From positions 146,148,861 to 146,212,860 of the forward strand of contig NC_133122.1 in NCBI RefSeq assembly GCF_033568475.1: a DNA stretch of 64,000 nucleotides, in the 5' to 3' direction. Origin of the DNA: Henckelia pumila (taxonomy: Eukaryota > Streptophyta > Magnoliopsida > Lamiales > Gesneriaceae). Below the pieces are notes generated by a model. It did not search any database, had not been told where the DNA came from, and saw only the letters and a list, made by a program, of their open reading frames with translations. Within the stretch, counting starts at the first letter, position 1. Every line of letters starts with the position of its first letter. Made by a program: the position numbers and the translations under genes. Below, one piece after another: positions 38,280 to 49,500 of this stretch.

Positions 38280-39215
38280 ATGGCTGATGGAGGTAACGAG
38301 AGTCATGGTAGTGTTGGCAGAGAGATGGTCATCATCGTCAACATCGCCATCATCAAGAGGATCGACATCGTCCTCACGAGGGTAGACGTCGCTATACTAT
38401 CAATAAGTTTATGAAATTAGGACCGAAACTCTTGTTAGGAGGTGAGAATCCTGAGGAAGAAAGGAACTGGATAGCTAGGATCGAGAGTGCTTTTCGTGCT
38501 TTCGAGTGTTCTGAGGAGCAGAAGATGGAATTTCTAGAGTTTGTTCTAGATGGGCGTGCACGTTTATGGTGGGATGCCAAGGTAGCTCAGGCGGGTACTA
38601 AGAGAAGACAGGTGACTTGGGAGGATTTCCGTCAGCAGTTTTAGAAGTTATATTTTCCTCCAGCTGTTCGTCAGGCACGATCGATGGAGTTGCTTACTTT
38701 GAGGCAAGGATCTATGACTGTTGATGAATATCAGCAGTGATTCATTGATCTGCTACCTTACAGTCCCCATATCAATGAGAGTGATGCGTCCAAGTATGAT
38801 ATCTTCCTGCAAGGCTTGAATCAGGATATTTATTCACAGGATGTTGTCTGTGATGATCTAACATCTTACGAGACTCTGGTTAATCGGTGTCGTCAAGTGT
38901 AGAACAGCAATAGACGAGCATTGTTGATGATGCCAGGACAGCCTAGTGGATCTTTTGGGCCTAAGGCTCAATCTGTTGTGCAGTCTGGCACTACGCCTTC
39001 TTCTACTACTACTTCTTTTGGATCTCGTGGTTCACGAGGTATGTTCCGGTTTGGAAAGAAGAAGAAGAAATATGAATTTTGCAGTCACTGTGGTGGGAAT
39101 CATTCTGCAGCTTCTTGTCGAAAGGTTTCTGGTGCATGTTATATCTGAGGTGAGCAGGGACATCTACGGAGAGATTGTCCTCAGCGTATGGGAGCTGAGA
39201 GTGGATCGGGATCAT
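38280..39215 (+). pseudogene. gypsy gag remnant with zinc knuckle
   Basis: It starts MADGGNESHG at 38280, soon shifts frame, and continues with capsid text (LGPKLLLGGENPEEERNW, then RARLWWDAKV). A CCHC-type knuckle region appears near 39080-39180 (FCSHCGGNH). In-frame stops occur at about 38642, 38738, 38900 and 39146. The nucleocapsid would bind element RNA. Broken, so not functional. Confidence 0.85.
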
Positions 39216-39903
39216 AGATGGGATCTCAGGCTTCTACTCATTCACATCAGCAGCCAGCACCACCTAGTTCTTCTAGTTTCCGTCCACACACACAGGGGCA
39301 GGTGTTTGCTCTGTCTCAGGATCAGGCTACTGAGGAAAGCGATCACATGTTGGCAGGTACTTTTTTGTTATGCGGTATTCCTGCACTTGTTTTAATTGAT
39401 ACTGGAGCATTGTATTCCTTTATTTCTAACCATTTTGTTAAGAGACATAGATTACCTTATGTATCATTAGACCTGGATTTAGTTGTATCTACTCCGCTGG
39501 AGTAGAAGGTAGTAACTAAGCGTCTAGTGATGGGTTGCCTTCTAGAGTTTGAGGGTCACGTGTTGTCTGATAATCTGATGATTCTAGCGATGACAGATTT
39601 TGACTGTATTTTGGGAATAGATATACTGACATTGTATCACGCTACTGTGGATTGTTATCAGCATCTGATACAGTTTCATCCTGATGAGGGTGAGAGCTGG
39701 TCTTTTTATGGTGAGGGTGCGCGACCTCCGATGCCACTTGTTTCGGCTCTGAAGGCATGTCATGTCTTGGAGTCGGGTGGGGAGGGCTACCTCATTTATG
39801 CATTTGATATGTCCATGAGTAGTCAGGGTATTGATCAATTACCAGTTGTCAGCGAGTTTTCCGATGTATTCCCTAATGAGATTCCTGATTTTCCTCCGGT
39901 TTG
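39216..39903 (+). pseudogene. gypsy aspartic protease remnant
   Basis: The retropepsin active-site motif is seen as LIDTGALYSFIS at about 39394-39430. A stop at 39503 and another just after PDFPPV (39902) break the frame. It would process the polyprotein. Confidence 0.8.
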
Positions 39904-40800
39904 AGAGGTTGAATTTGGAATTGATCTAGTACCAGGAACAACGCCTATATCCCGAGCACATTATCGTCTGGCACCGTCAAAGATGAGGGAATTAAAATAG
40001 CAGTTGCAGGATCTGCTTGATAAGGGATATATTCGTCCGAGTGTTTCTCCGTGGGGAGCACCTGTGTTGTTTGTCAAGAAGAAGGATGAGTCGATGCGAT
40101 TATGTATTGATTACAGACAGCTGAATCGTGCCACCATCAAGAATAAGTATCCTTTACCACTGATTGATGATCTGTTCGATTAATTACAGGGTACTTCTGT
40201 CTACTCCAAGATAGATCTGAGATCTGGATATCGCCAGATGAGGGTATGAGACTCAGATATTTCTACGACTGCTTTTAGAACCAAATACGAGCATTATGAA
40301 TTTTTGGTGATGCCATTCGGTCTGACGAATGCACCGGCAGTCTTTATGAATATGATGAATCAGGTATTTCGAGAATATCTAGATAGGTTCGTCATCGTCT
40401 TCATTGATGATATTTTTGTCTATTCTCATGACAATGATGAGCATGCACAACATCTGAGAATTGTATTGCAGACGTTACGAGAGAAGCAGTTGTATGCGAA
40501 ATTGAGCAAGTGTAAATTTTGGCTTGATCGGGTAGTGTTTCTTGGTCATGTGATTTCTAGTAAAGGAATATCTGTTGATCCAAGTAATATAGAGGCAGTG
40601 CTGAACTGGTCTCGTCCGACGACGGTTGCTGAGTTTCGAAGTTTCTTGGGTCTAGCTGGTTATTACCGTCAGTTCATCGAGAATTTTACACAGTTGGCCA
40701 GACCTTTGACTCAGCTTACACGGAAAGATGTTTCCTTCATATGGTCCTCGGATTGTGAGGAGTCTTTTCACGAGCAGCGTAGACGTCTTACTACTGCACC
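39904..40800 (+). pseudogene. gypsy reverse transcriptase remnant
   Basis: RT motifs are in order: [19 protein letters not shown], then [17 protein letters not shown], then the catalytic FIDDIFVYS at about 40402-40430, then [10 protein letters not shown]. In-frame stops at about 39902, 40000, 40183 and 40247 precede the long intact stretch that starts at 40304. Confidence 0.9.
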
Positions 40801-41080
40801 TGTACTAGCTCTACCTTCTGGATCAGGAGGTTATGTTGTCTACATTGATGCCTCTGGTCAGGGATTAGGATGTGTTTTGACACAACATGGACATGTTATT
40901 GCCTATGATTCTCGACAGTTGAAGACGCATGAGAATAATTATCCAGTACATGATCTTGAGTTAGCCGCCATTGTATTTGTGCTCAAGATCTGGAGACATT
41001 ATCTTTATGATAAGAAATTTGATATATTTACGGATCACAAGAGTCTGAAATATTTATTCACCCAGACGGAGTTGAATATG

Positions 41081-42451
41081 TGACCGGCTAAATCGGTGTG
41101 ATATAAATCTACTGGCAAGCGTACCAGGTCAAGTAATAGTAAAGTGGACAGAGAGTCCAAGTATCGATCCCACAGGGACTGTTGTCAATTCTCAAGATTT
41201 AATTATTTTACTTAATCTAGACAAAATAATAGAAAATATTTTGAATTAAATAAAATAAGAATATAAAATAAAAACTGCTTAAGAAATACGAATGAAAATA
41301 ACTAAAGATAAAAATAATTAAAAAAAAATACAACCAAGACACACGTAGGTACCGAACAAATCACGTAACATGTAGTCGATTCAGGACTCAGATTTAATCT
41401 TAATTCACGGGAATTCTCCTAATTTGTTCAAAGGTCTATTTCTAGAACAATCAAACCTATTCAAATATTGATGAACTAATCTTTCGTAATTATAATCAAA
41501 TTTGAATGCATTAAATATTTATGAAAATTCAGTTTACACCCAAACCGCATAATGAAACCGAATTCTATTTCTAGTCAGTTTTACAATATGTTAATTATCA
41601 GAGTGATCAAAATCAAAACCTCCTCTGTACAAATTGGAATCGATTAACAAGCAAACAAATAACTGGCCAAGAAATTTGTAAGGCAAAGATAAATCTGATA
41701 ATCAATAAACTCAATTAAGTCTAAAAAATCCCAAACAAACATCCAAGTTTTCTACATGAATTTGTTCGGCCCAATCACGCCGTCTTGGTTGAAAATAAAC
41801 TACTCAATAATTAAAAATAATAATTCAAAAATAAAAATAAGAAGAAGAAAAGAAAGAAGAAATCTTCTCTCCCAAGCCTTGTAGCCACCTCCTCTTGCGT
41901 TGTCTGCGCTCTGGAGCTTCCGAAACCCTTAAAAATATGTTATATCTTGTATATATATGGTCCGGAACGCCTATCAGTTAATTTCCTCTCAAAACAAGGA
42001 TTTTTCGGAACACACATGACCCCCGAACACGCGCGCGCGCGCGCAGGAGTTAAAAACAGAGATCTGATCACGAAACTCGCGCGCGCGCGAGCTTGATTCT
42101 CGCGCGCGCGCAGTACAAGTTTTCTGCACCGAGCGATGATTTTCAAAAATTCATATCTCAAGATCTAGCCGTCGGATTGAGCTGAAATTTGGACAGAAGC
42201 TTCAAAACATCGTGAACTTCATTCTGACCGGTTAAGATCGGATTTGGATCTCTCAAAAATTAAATATGATTTTTAGATCAAGGCTGCTCCGTTATTCGCT
42301 CTTCAAAAATCTAATTTCCTACAAAATTAACCGGGGAAGTGAAATACACACATATGAACTAAAACACATAAAAACACATAAAAATAATATGAATTCACAC
42401 AAAATAGACATAAAAATAACATGAAATAATGCATACAAAATGCACTTATCA
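41081..42451 (-). mobile_element. Solo-LTR-like insertion, 1371 bp, inside RNase H
   Basis: The insertion begins TG and ends CA. It is flanked by ATATG at 41076-41080 and 42452-42456. On the minus strand it begins tgataagtgcattttg and has a TATA-like tatatatac near 41950-41958 followed by leader-like sequence, so I infer reverse orientation. No coding domains. It carries three CG-dinucleotide tracts at 42030-42111. Confidence 0.75.
42030..42111. repeat. Three (CG)n tracts in the inserted LTR
   Basis: Alternating CG runs of about 10-16 bp occur near 42030-42044, 42078-42090 and 42099-42111, standing out strongly from AT-rich surroundings. Confidence 0.85.
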
Positions 42452-42659
42452 ATATGCGACAGAGACGCTATATGGACTTCGTGAAAGATTATGACGGTAA
42501 GATCAAGTATCATCCAGGTTCTGCTAATCTTACTGCTGATGCTTGAGACGGCAGGTGAGACTTTCTGCAGTTCAGACTAGTGAATTATCTCATATGGTTC
42601 AGGAGTGTTGTTCACTGAGTTTTACACTCAAGCACAAGAAATAAAGAAATGGAATTCGT

Positions 42660-43610
42660 TTGTATACTATTTTATCTGAGCCAGCTTTTTATTCTCGGAT
42701 TAGAGAAGCTCAGATATCTGATGTTAAGACTCAGCGATTGTCACGTCTAGCCAATGGAGTTAATACATCTAGATTCTATTATCAGACAGATGGTTTATTG
42801 TCCTTATCGAATCGAGTGGTTATACCTGATGTTGCGGAGCTCAGGCATGATATTCTTTCTCAAGCTCACAGGAGCCGATTGTCAGTTCATCCTGGAAGTA
42901 TGAAAATGTATAAGGACTTGCGATCCAGATTCTGGTGGAAAGGGATGAAGCGAAGTGTATATCAATTTGTTTCTCGATGTTTGGTTTGTCAACAGGTCAA
43001 GGCTGAACACCGACGACCAGGTGGATTACTGCAGAACTTGAGATTCCCGAATGGAAGTGGGAGCACGTGACTATGGATTTTGTCACTCACTTGCCTATGA
43101 CTTTACGTCAGTGTGATGCTATCTGGGTCGTTGTTGACCGTTTGACGAAATCAACACATTTTATTCCTTACAATCGGGAGTATTCTTATGATCGCATGAC
43201 ACTCTTATATATCTAGAAGATAGTGTGATTGCATGGGATTCCAGTGAGCATAGTCAGTGATAGAGATCCGCGGTTTACCTCATGTTTCTGGGGCAGTTTT
43301 CAATAGGCGTTGGGTATCACTCTGAGTTTGAGCACTGCATATCATCCGGAGACTGATGGGCAGTCAAAGCGGACGATTCGTACATTGGAGAATATGCTAC
43401 GTTCTTCTGTCATGGATTTTGGTTTATCTTGGCAGGATCAGTTACCTTTGATCGAGTTCGCCTACAATAACAGTTATCATCACAGTATTGATATGGCATC
43501 TTTCAAGGCATTATATGGTCGAAGATGTCGTACTCCATTATTCTGGGATGAGATAGGAGAACGACAAGTTGAGGTCCCGAGTTGGTGCAGCAGATTGTAG
43601 ACAAGGTAGA
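42660..43610 (+). pseudogene. gypsy integrase remnant
   Basis: The H2C2 zinc-binding part is visible (HRSRLSVHPG, then CLVCQQVK at about 42970-43000). The catalytic core follows after a frameshift near 43065, with [17 protein letters not shown] and 'AYHPETDGQSKRTIRTLENM'. Stops near 43215, 43227 and 43303 interrupt it. Confidence 0.88.
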
Positions 43611-44120
43611 TTTGATGAAAAGGAGGATTAAAGTTGCTCAAGATCGGCAAGCCAGTTATGCTAATATTCACCGCAGGCCACTTCAGTTCGAGTCTGGTGA
43701 ATATGTGTTCTTACGAACGTCACCTTTCAGGAAGGTGATGAGATTTGGTTTGAAAGGCAAGTTATCACCTCGTTTCATTGAGCCTTTCTAGATACTGAAA
43801 AGATCGGAGATGTTTCATATCGTTTGGCGTTACCGCCATATCTTTCTAGTATACACGATATTTTTCATGTGTCGTTGCTTCGACAATACATAGCTGATGA
43901 GTCACATATTATCCAGCCTACTGACGTTCAGCTAGAACCAGATCTGTCTTATGTTGAACGATCACTCCGTATACTTGACAGGAAAGAGAAAGTTCTTCGG
44001 AACAAGACTATACCACTTGTGATGGTACAGTGGCAGCATCGAGGTGCCGAAGAAGCAACTTGGGAAACAGAGAGTCGTATGCAAGCGGAATATCCTGAGT
44101 TGTTTGCTTTGTACTTTTGA
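43611..44120 (+). pseudogene. gypsy integrase C-terminus with chromodomain-like end
   Basis: After a stop at about 43789 and a frame change, the frame 43824-44120 reads LPPYLSSIHDIFHVSLLRQY, then a chromodomain-like end with VQWQHRGAEEATWETESRM. This end module is the signature of chromoviruses, which use it in target choice. Confidence 0.85.
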
Positions 44121-44227
44121 TTACCATGTAAAGATGTAATTACAATTGTTGTAATAAAACATGATTTGATGTTTCATATTATTATCTTGATTTGTTTTTA
44201 GATTTTATTTCGCGAAGAAAATATCTA

Positions 44228-44240
44228 AAGGTGGGGAGAA
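44228..44240 (+). other. Polypurine tract
   Basis: aggtggggagaa directly precedes the 3' LTR, as expected for plus-strand priming. Confidence 0.85.
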
Positions 44241-45501
44241 TGAGTAACCCAGATCCCATTTTAAGATAATAATATGTTAAACATGATTAAGAGTTAGTAT
44301 TTAACCAATTCCAGGGATTAATCGGACTTCAGAATTAAGAATTGGACTTCCATTATTTGGGCCAGTTCGGACGGTCCGAAGAGGACTTCGGACGATCCAA
44401 ACTCAGCAACCCGGGGGCTCCGAAGAGGGCTTGTTGACTTCGGAGTTAAGGCAAGTTCGGACGGTCCGAACCAGGATCGGACGGCCCGAACTCCCTTATG
44501 CCAAGCAGGCAGGATTACTCAGCCATGGATTTTGACAAGTGTCATGCATAGGACACTTCGTACGACCCAAAGTGGCGATCGGACGGTCGGAACTCTACGT
44601 GTTCTGCATGCAGGCATTGAGCTGGATCGGATGATCCGAACCTGAGTTCGGAGGGTCCGAACTTGACCGGAAATTTTCCTATAAATAGGGCTCATTCGGA
44701 TTCATTTTGAATTACGAATTTCGAGTTTCCTTCTTCAGTTATATAGTGTGAGATATACACTTGAGGGCCTTATCGGTTTATAGTAAAATTCTGGAATAAC
44801 CAAGGCGTGGTTATAGTCATCCGGGACTAGCGACTCCAAAGGACTTACGACGGACGAAGGTATGGTTCGGGAATCTATTTAAGTTTTGGGAGTACTTATT
44901 AGCTTAGTTAAGGCTTATAGAATATGTGTAGTGATACGGTGAAATTTTGAATATAGGCTTGGTAGGATCCTACTAGACTTGAACTAGCCTAGAGGTACGT
45001 ACACATTGACTGAGATTGCCAGCGAGTATACATGTTTATGTGTTGCATTTATTTGGCATTATTATATGGCATGATATATGATTTGCCGCTTTCCATATTC
45101 ATATGTCATGTGCATATACACGTTGAGCCTATACCTTGTTATACCTGATTATAGAGCCGCTCAACTCTATACTTGTTACAGCACTCATGTGGTGCCTGTA
45201 CTGAGCATGACTTATCAGATGACTCTTTACCATTCATCACAGTTGCATGCATCATATACATATGTTTACTCATGTTTATGTACTGTTCGTTGGCGCTCAC
45301 GTCCTAGTTGTTATCTTGGACATCATATTCCACGGGGCAGGTCGCAGAATGGACAACTTGAAACTTTTGTACTAAGTTGATTTGTAAATTATGGGTTCCG
45401 TTTCCGCACGTTTTTCTCTGATCAGTAATTATTGCTTTTATTAAGCTTAATGTATGTTATTAATTGCCAGTTAGTAGGTGATTCAATGCAGGGTCACTAC
45501 A
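44241..45501 (+). repeat. 3' LTR of the gypsy element, 1261 bp
   Basis: Aligns with the 5' LTR from cagatcccatttt onward and ends CACTACA. It lacks two blocks present in the 5' copy: about 37617-37728 (missing near 45178) and about 37895-38025 (missing near 45356). Confidence 0.92.
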
Positions 45502-45506
45502 TAAAT

Positions 45507-46160
45507 CAATAGTGATCAACATATAACATAGAAAATTAAAAAATCATATTTAATATAATATGATTAACATATCTCACTTATTAACAAATAAAAAATAAAT
45601 CATACATATATGTTATAGAAAATAAGACGAATTCATAGTACGAAACATGTCATAATTTCTCAAGATTAATAAAGAAAAATAGAAAACTCGATCGAGCTGT
45701 AATAATTAGATAAGTTCAATATCAATATTGAGTTAATGTAAAACTACAATAAACGTAACACTTATATTTATAAGTTTACATGAATTATTGATAATGTCTT
45801 ATCCTAAAATGTTAATGTGGATGTAAAATAATCATGACCGTAAATAATACAAATATTGAAACTGCATGTGTTACATTGTCGAAAATGTTGCAAATATTTT
45901 TATTAGGTTCAATGTCGAAGATTATATTGATTACATCACTAAGACATGTAATAAGTTTCTTTTTCAAAAAATATATTATTACCATAAAAATCATTTATTA
46001 AATGTGTGTTAGTATCTTCTCATCTCAATTAATTTATTTAATAACATTTATCGACAACAAAAGATGTTCTCACGTGCATCGCAAGTAACTTTTACTAATT
46101 AATCTAAATGACATGATTACAATAGAAACAAAAGTAGGTGAATTAGCGATCCAGCGTACA
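45507..46160. other. AT-rich intergenic DNA
   Basis: Lies between the gypsy element and the hAT-like element. No gene or repeat was recognised. Confidence 0.55.
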
Positions 46161-46525
46161 CAGGGGTGAATTTATTGCATGGCGAAAAGAGGCACAGGCA
46201 CGCCCCCGCAAAAAAATTTTAAAGTCTTATTGGTATAAAGTATATTTTTATTCGTTTTTGTATATATACAATTTGGCCCCACATATGTCCATTCTACACA
46301 TTTGGTCCAGTGGTTTGCCTTCTAAATATTTATTTGGGCCAAGTTTAAATCTTGGGTTAATTGTCAATCACTCCCTAAACCAATTTTTAACTTATTTATA
46401 AATCCCTACATAAATAAAACTTACTTTCAACTCCCTGAAGAGAGAAACTTTTGTTTATAAATACCAATTATACCCTTATCTCTTAAAATTCATAAAAAAA
46501 ATAATAAAAAATAAAAAAATGAGAG

Positions 46526-49500
46526 AATGGATAATAATAAAAACAAAACCAATCCAAATAGTATATATATAAAAATTCAAATTAAAATCAAAGAACATAA
46601 ACCATATCATACACATGCTTACGTTGATACAGGAGCAAGTATGTGTTTAGAAAGCAAACATATACTTCCAAATCATTATTGGAAGAAATATGATAAATGA
46701 TTAAAAGTTCGAATATGTAACACCCGGTATTTTAAATACGTAAATCCGCATGCATAATTAGGATATTTAATTATTTAAATTTGTGATTTATAGGTTAAAT
46801 AATTATGTGAATTATTTGTGCATGATTTAATTTATTTTTAAGCATTTAACCCATAATTAGTGATTTTTATGATTTTTAGTATTTTAATTATTTTATCGCG
46901 TAAACGGGACCGTGGACGGACGAGATGACAACTTTCTAGCCAATTAATTTCATGAGCCTTTTTAGAGCCCAAAAATATTATTTTGAGTTTTATTGCCTCA
47001 AAATTTTTAGTATTTAATTTTATATAATTTTAGGAGTCCATTTTTATCCAAATTTAGTCATTTTAATGACTTTTAATTATTTTTAAAATTCCCTAAACTT
47101 GTAATTTCGGGATTTTTATATTTTTTTAACTTAAGTTATCAGATTTTAACTTTTATTTGGAGTTTTAAAATTCTATATTTTATATTTAAAACTTTTAATT
47201 ATCCTAAAACCTATTTTAATTATATTAAAAACCCAAAACCTAATCTACCCAAAAACCCAACCGATCACTCACACATTCAGCCGCCTCCCTCCCTAATATT
47301 CATCATCTTCTTCCTCGAACCACAGCCAAGGAGGTTCCATAGCCGAATTTCTTCGAAGTTTCAAGGTTGCTCGTCGTCCCGGAATCGTCCCACGCTCTTT
47401 TTTCTCTTCGTTTCCGGTGAAAGGCATGATTTCTTTCCCTATTTTTCGTGCCTATCAGATATTTTAGTGTGTGTATTGTGTATGCATCAAAAAAACTTTC
47501 AAGAATTTTCAGAAAAGTTTCGGCCATCATGAAATTTGTGGCTTGTAGTGTGAGTTTGATTGTCATGCTCATGTTTCTTAGCCATGGTGGTGTCTAGGCT
47601 GCTGGTCAAGGTCCCTAGGAGGTATAAGGTGAGTCTAGGCTCGATTGGCTCGGATGGTTCAAGCCAAAAGTGCCTAGAATTGGAGCTGGTTCGATCGGGC
47701 TCCCTTGGTGCGCAGGTTAGGGTTTTGAGAAGGGGGGGCTCGGCGAGGAGGTCCAGGTTGCATGGGGCTAGGGGCTGGGTCAGGTCAGGTCCGCCCAGAC
47801 GTGGGCTACGTCTGGGCGGCGGCGCTCCGGCCAGGGGCGGCCGGCAGCAGCCGAGAAGGGGTTAGGGCGACGGGTCTTAGGGTTTTCAGTTGGGTCCGGG
47901 TCGGGTCTGTGGTCCGGGTCGGGTCAGTAGGGTAGTGGGTCGGGTTAAGTTGGTCCGGGTCCGGGTTGGTGGGCCGGGCTCGAGTCTTTTTATTTTTAAA
48001 GTATTTTATGAATTAATTGGTTTTTGGGCCAATTAATTAGAAATAAAATTATTTGGACTTCCAAATAATTTTATTTGGGCTTTTAAAATTTTAATTAAGT
48101 TAGTCCATTAATTTTATGGGCTTTTGAGCCCATAAAAGTTATTGGGTCAGTCTTTGGGCTTTTGGGCTCATTGGGCCAGTTTAAGTTGTTATTGGGCCTA
48201 GAATGTTTTATGAGCTTTAAATTATTTTTATTGGGCTTAGAACAATTTTATTGGGCTTAAGTATGTTATTGGGCCAGATTTAAGTAATTGGGCTTGAGAG
48301 TTTAGGGCCAGCAGTCCAGTACAATCCATGAGAAATTTGCATGTGTCCTAATTATATATTTAATTATTTTTATGCATTGAAGTTATTTTAATATTTATAT
48401 GTTAGTAAGAAATTAAATTAAATATATATGAAGGACACACATTTTATTTAAGTACATGCATTCATGAAATAATTTTATGCATAATTAAATGTTTAAGGTT
48501 GAGCAATAATAAAATATTTTATGTTGGAAGTTGAAGTAGTGTGACAATTTAAGGGGGATTCGTCCCCATATGTGAACTATTGAAGGGCAGTTTACTGCCA
48601 ATTTAAGAGGTGATTCGTCACCGCCACGTACGTTGGTTTCCACGCTGATCAGTATTTAATGTATGATTTAAGGTTACACTACGGATACAACCATGCGATG
48701 TTAGAAATTTAACTGCTCAACAATGTTTATGTATTATGTTATTTAAGTTAATTTAAGTTATGTTTATGCCATGATATTTTTAAGCATGCTCATTCATGTA
48801 TATGTTATGTATTAGTATCAAAGTGATTTAAATTATTTTAAACCCTTGTTATGTTAGCATGTTGGGCCTCTAGGCTCACTACACTGGTATGGTGCAGGTG
48901 AGTTCGTAGAGGAGGATGTAGCTCCTACCGGCGGCGAGGACATATGAGCGGACATGCAGTGACCCCGTGACCGTGATAGATGTCTGAGTCACATTACATG
49001 TTTTAATTATGTCAGCATGTTACACTTTTTAATTATTTTTCAGTGGTTGTGGTTTTGAATATTTTATTTGAATATTTTCAGTGCATGCAAATTTTACATC
49101 ATTTTTCTTATGCAGTATTTTTAATTAAATGTTTGACTCAGATATTTATTTTATTTAAAGAATGCAATTTTTATTTAAGTTATTTATTTATTTATTTTAA
49201 ATCTTTTTATTCTGTGCATGTATGTATGGGCATATATGTGCATATTTTATTTAGTAAGTATATATATATATAAAAAAAAATTCCGCATATTTATTTATTA
49301 ATTATAGAGTTAGGGTCGTTTCAGAATAGGAGATGGAACAATAATCATGCTTGATACAGTAGCAGAAAAATTAAAAATAGAAATTGAGGAAACAAAAATT
49401 TGTAATACCCATTATATACCAATTAGAATCAGGAATGGACTTTATAATAGGAAATAACTTTTTAAGAGAATATCTTTCTTTTACACAATTTGAAAATCAC

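Larger units (their letters stand above)
40801..42600 (+). pseudogene. gypsy RNase H remnant, split by an insertion
   Basis: [15 protein letters not shown] (about 40840-40890) and the later '[19 protein letters not shown]' end at 41080, where another element is inserted. The reading resumes at 42457 with a sequence like 'RQRRYMDFVKDYD' and then meets stops near 42545. Confidence 0.88.
36664..45506 (+). mobile_element. Ty3/gypsy chromovirus retrotransposon (Tekay/Del-like), decayed
   Basis: A complete layout: 5' LTR (36669-38170), primer-binding site, gag-pol, polypurine tract and 3' LTR (44241-45501), flanked by TAAAT on both sides (36664-36668 and 45502-45506). The domain order gag, zinc knuckle, protease, RT, RNase H, integrase and a C-terminal chromodomain-like module is that of chromoviruses. 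Many in-frame stops and frameshifts make it non-autonomous. A second element is inserted in the RNase H region. Confidence 0.93.

Noticed and set aside
38946..39395. 149-codon frame inside the gypsy gag/protease
   Set aside because: Alternate-frame shadow of gag; leucine-rich because of the frame shift only.
47560..47865. 101-codon frame rich in Gly/Arg
   Set aside because: It lies inside the solo LTR and follows its GC-rich composition; no recognisable domain.
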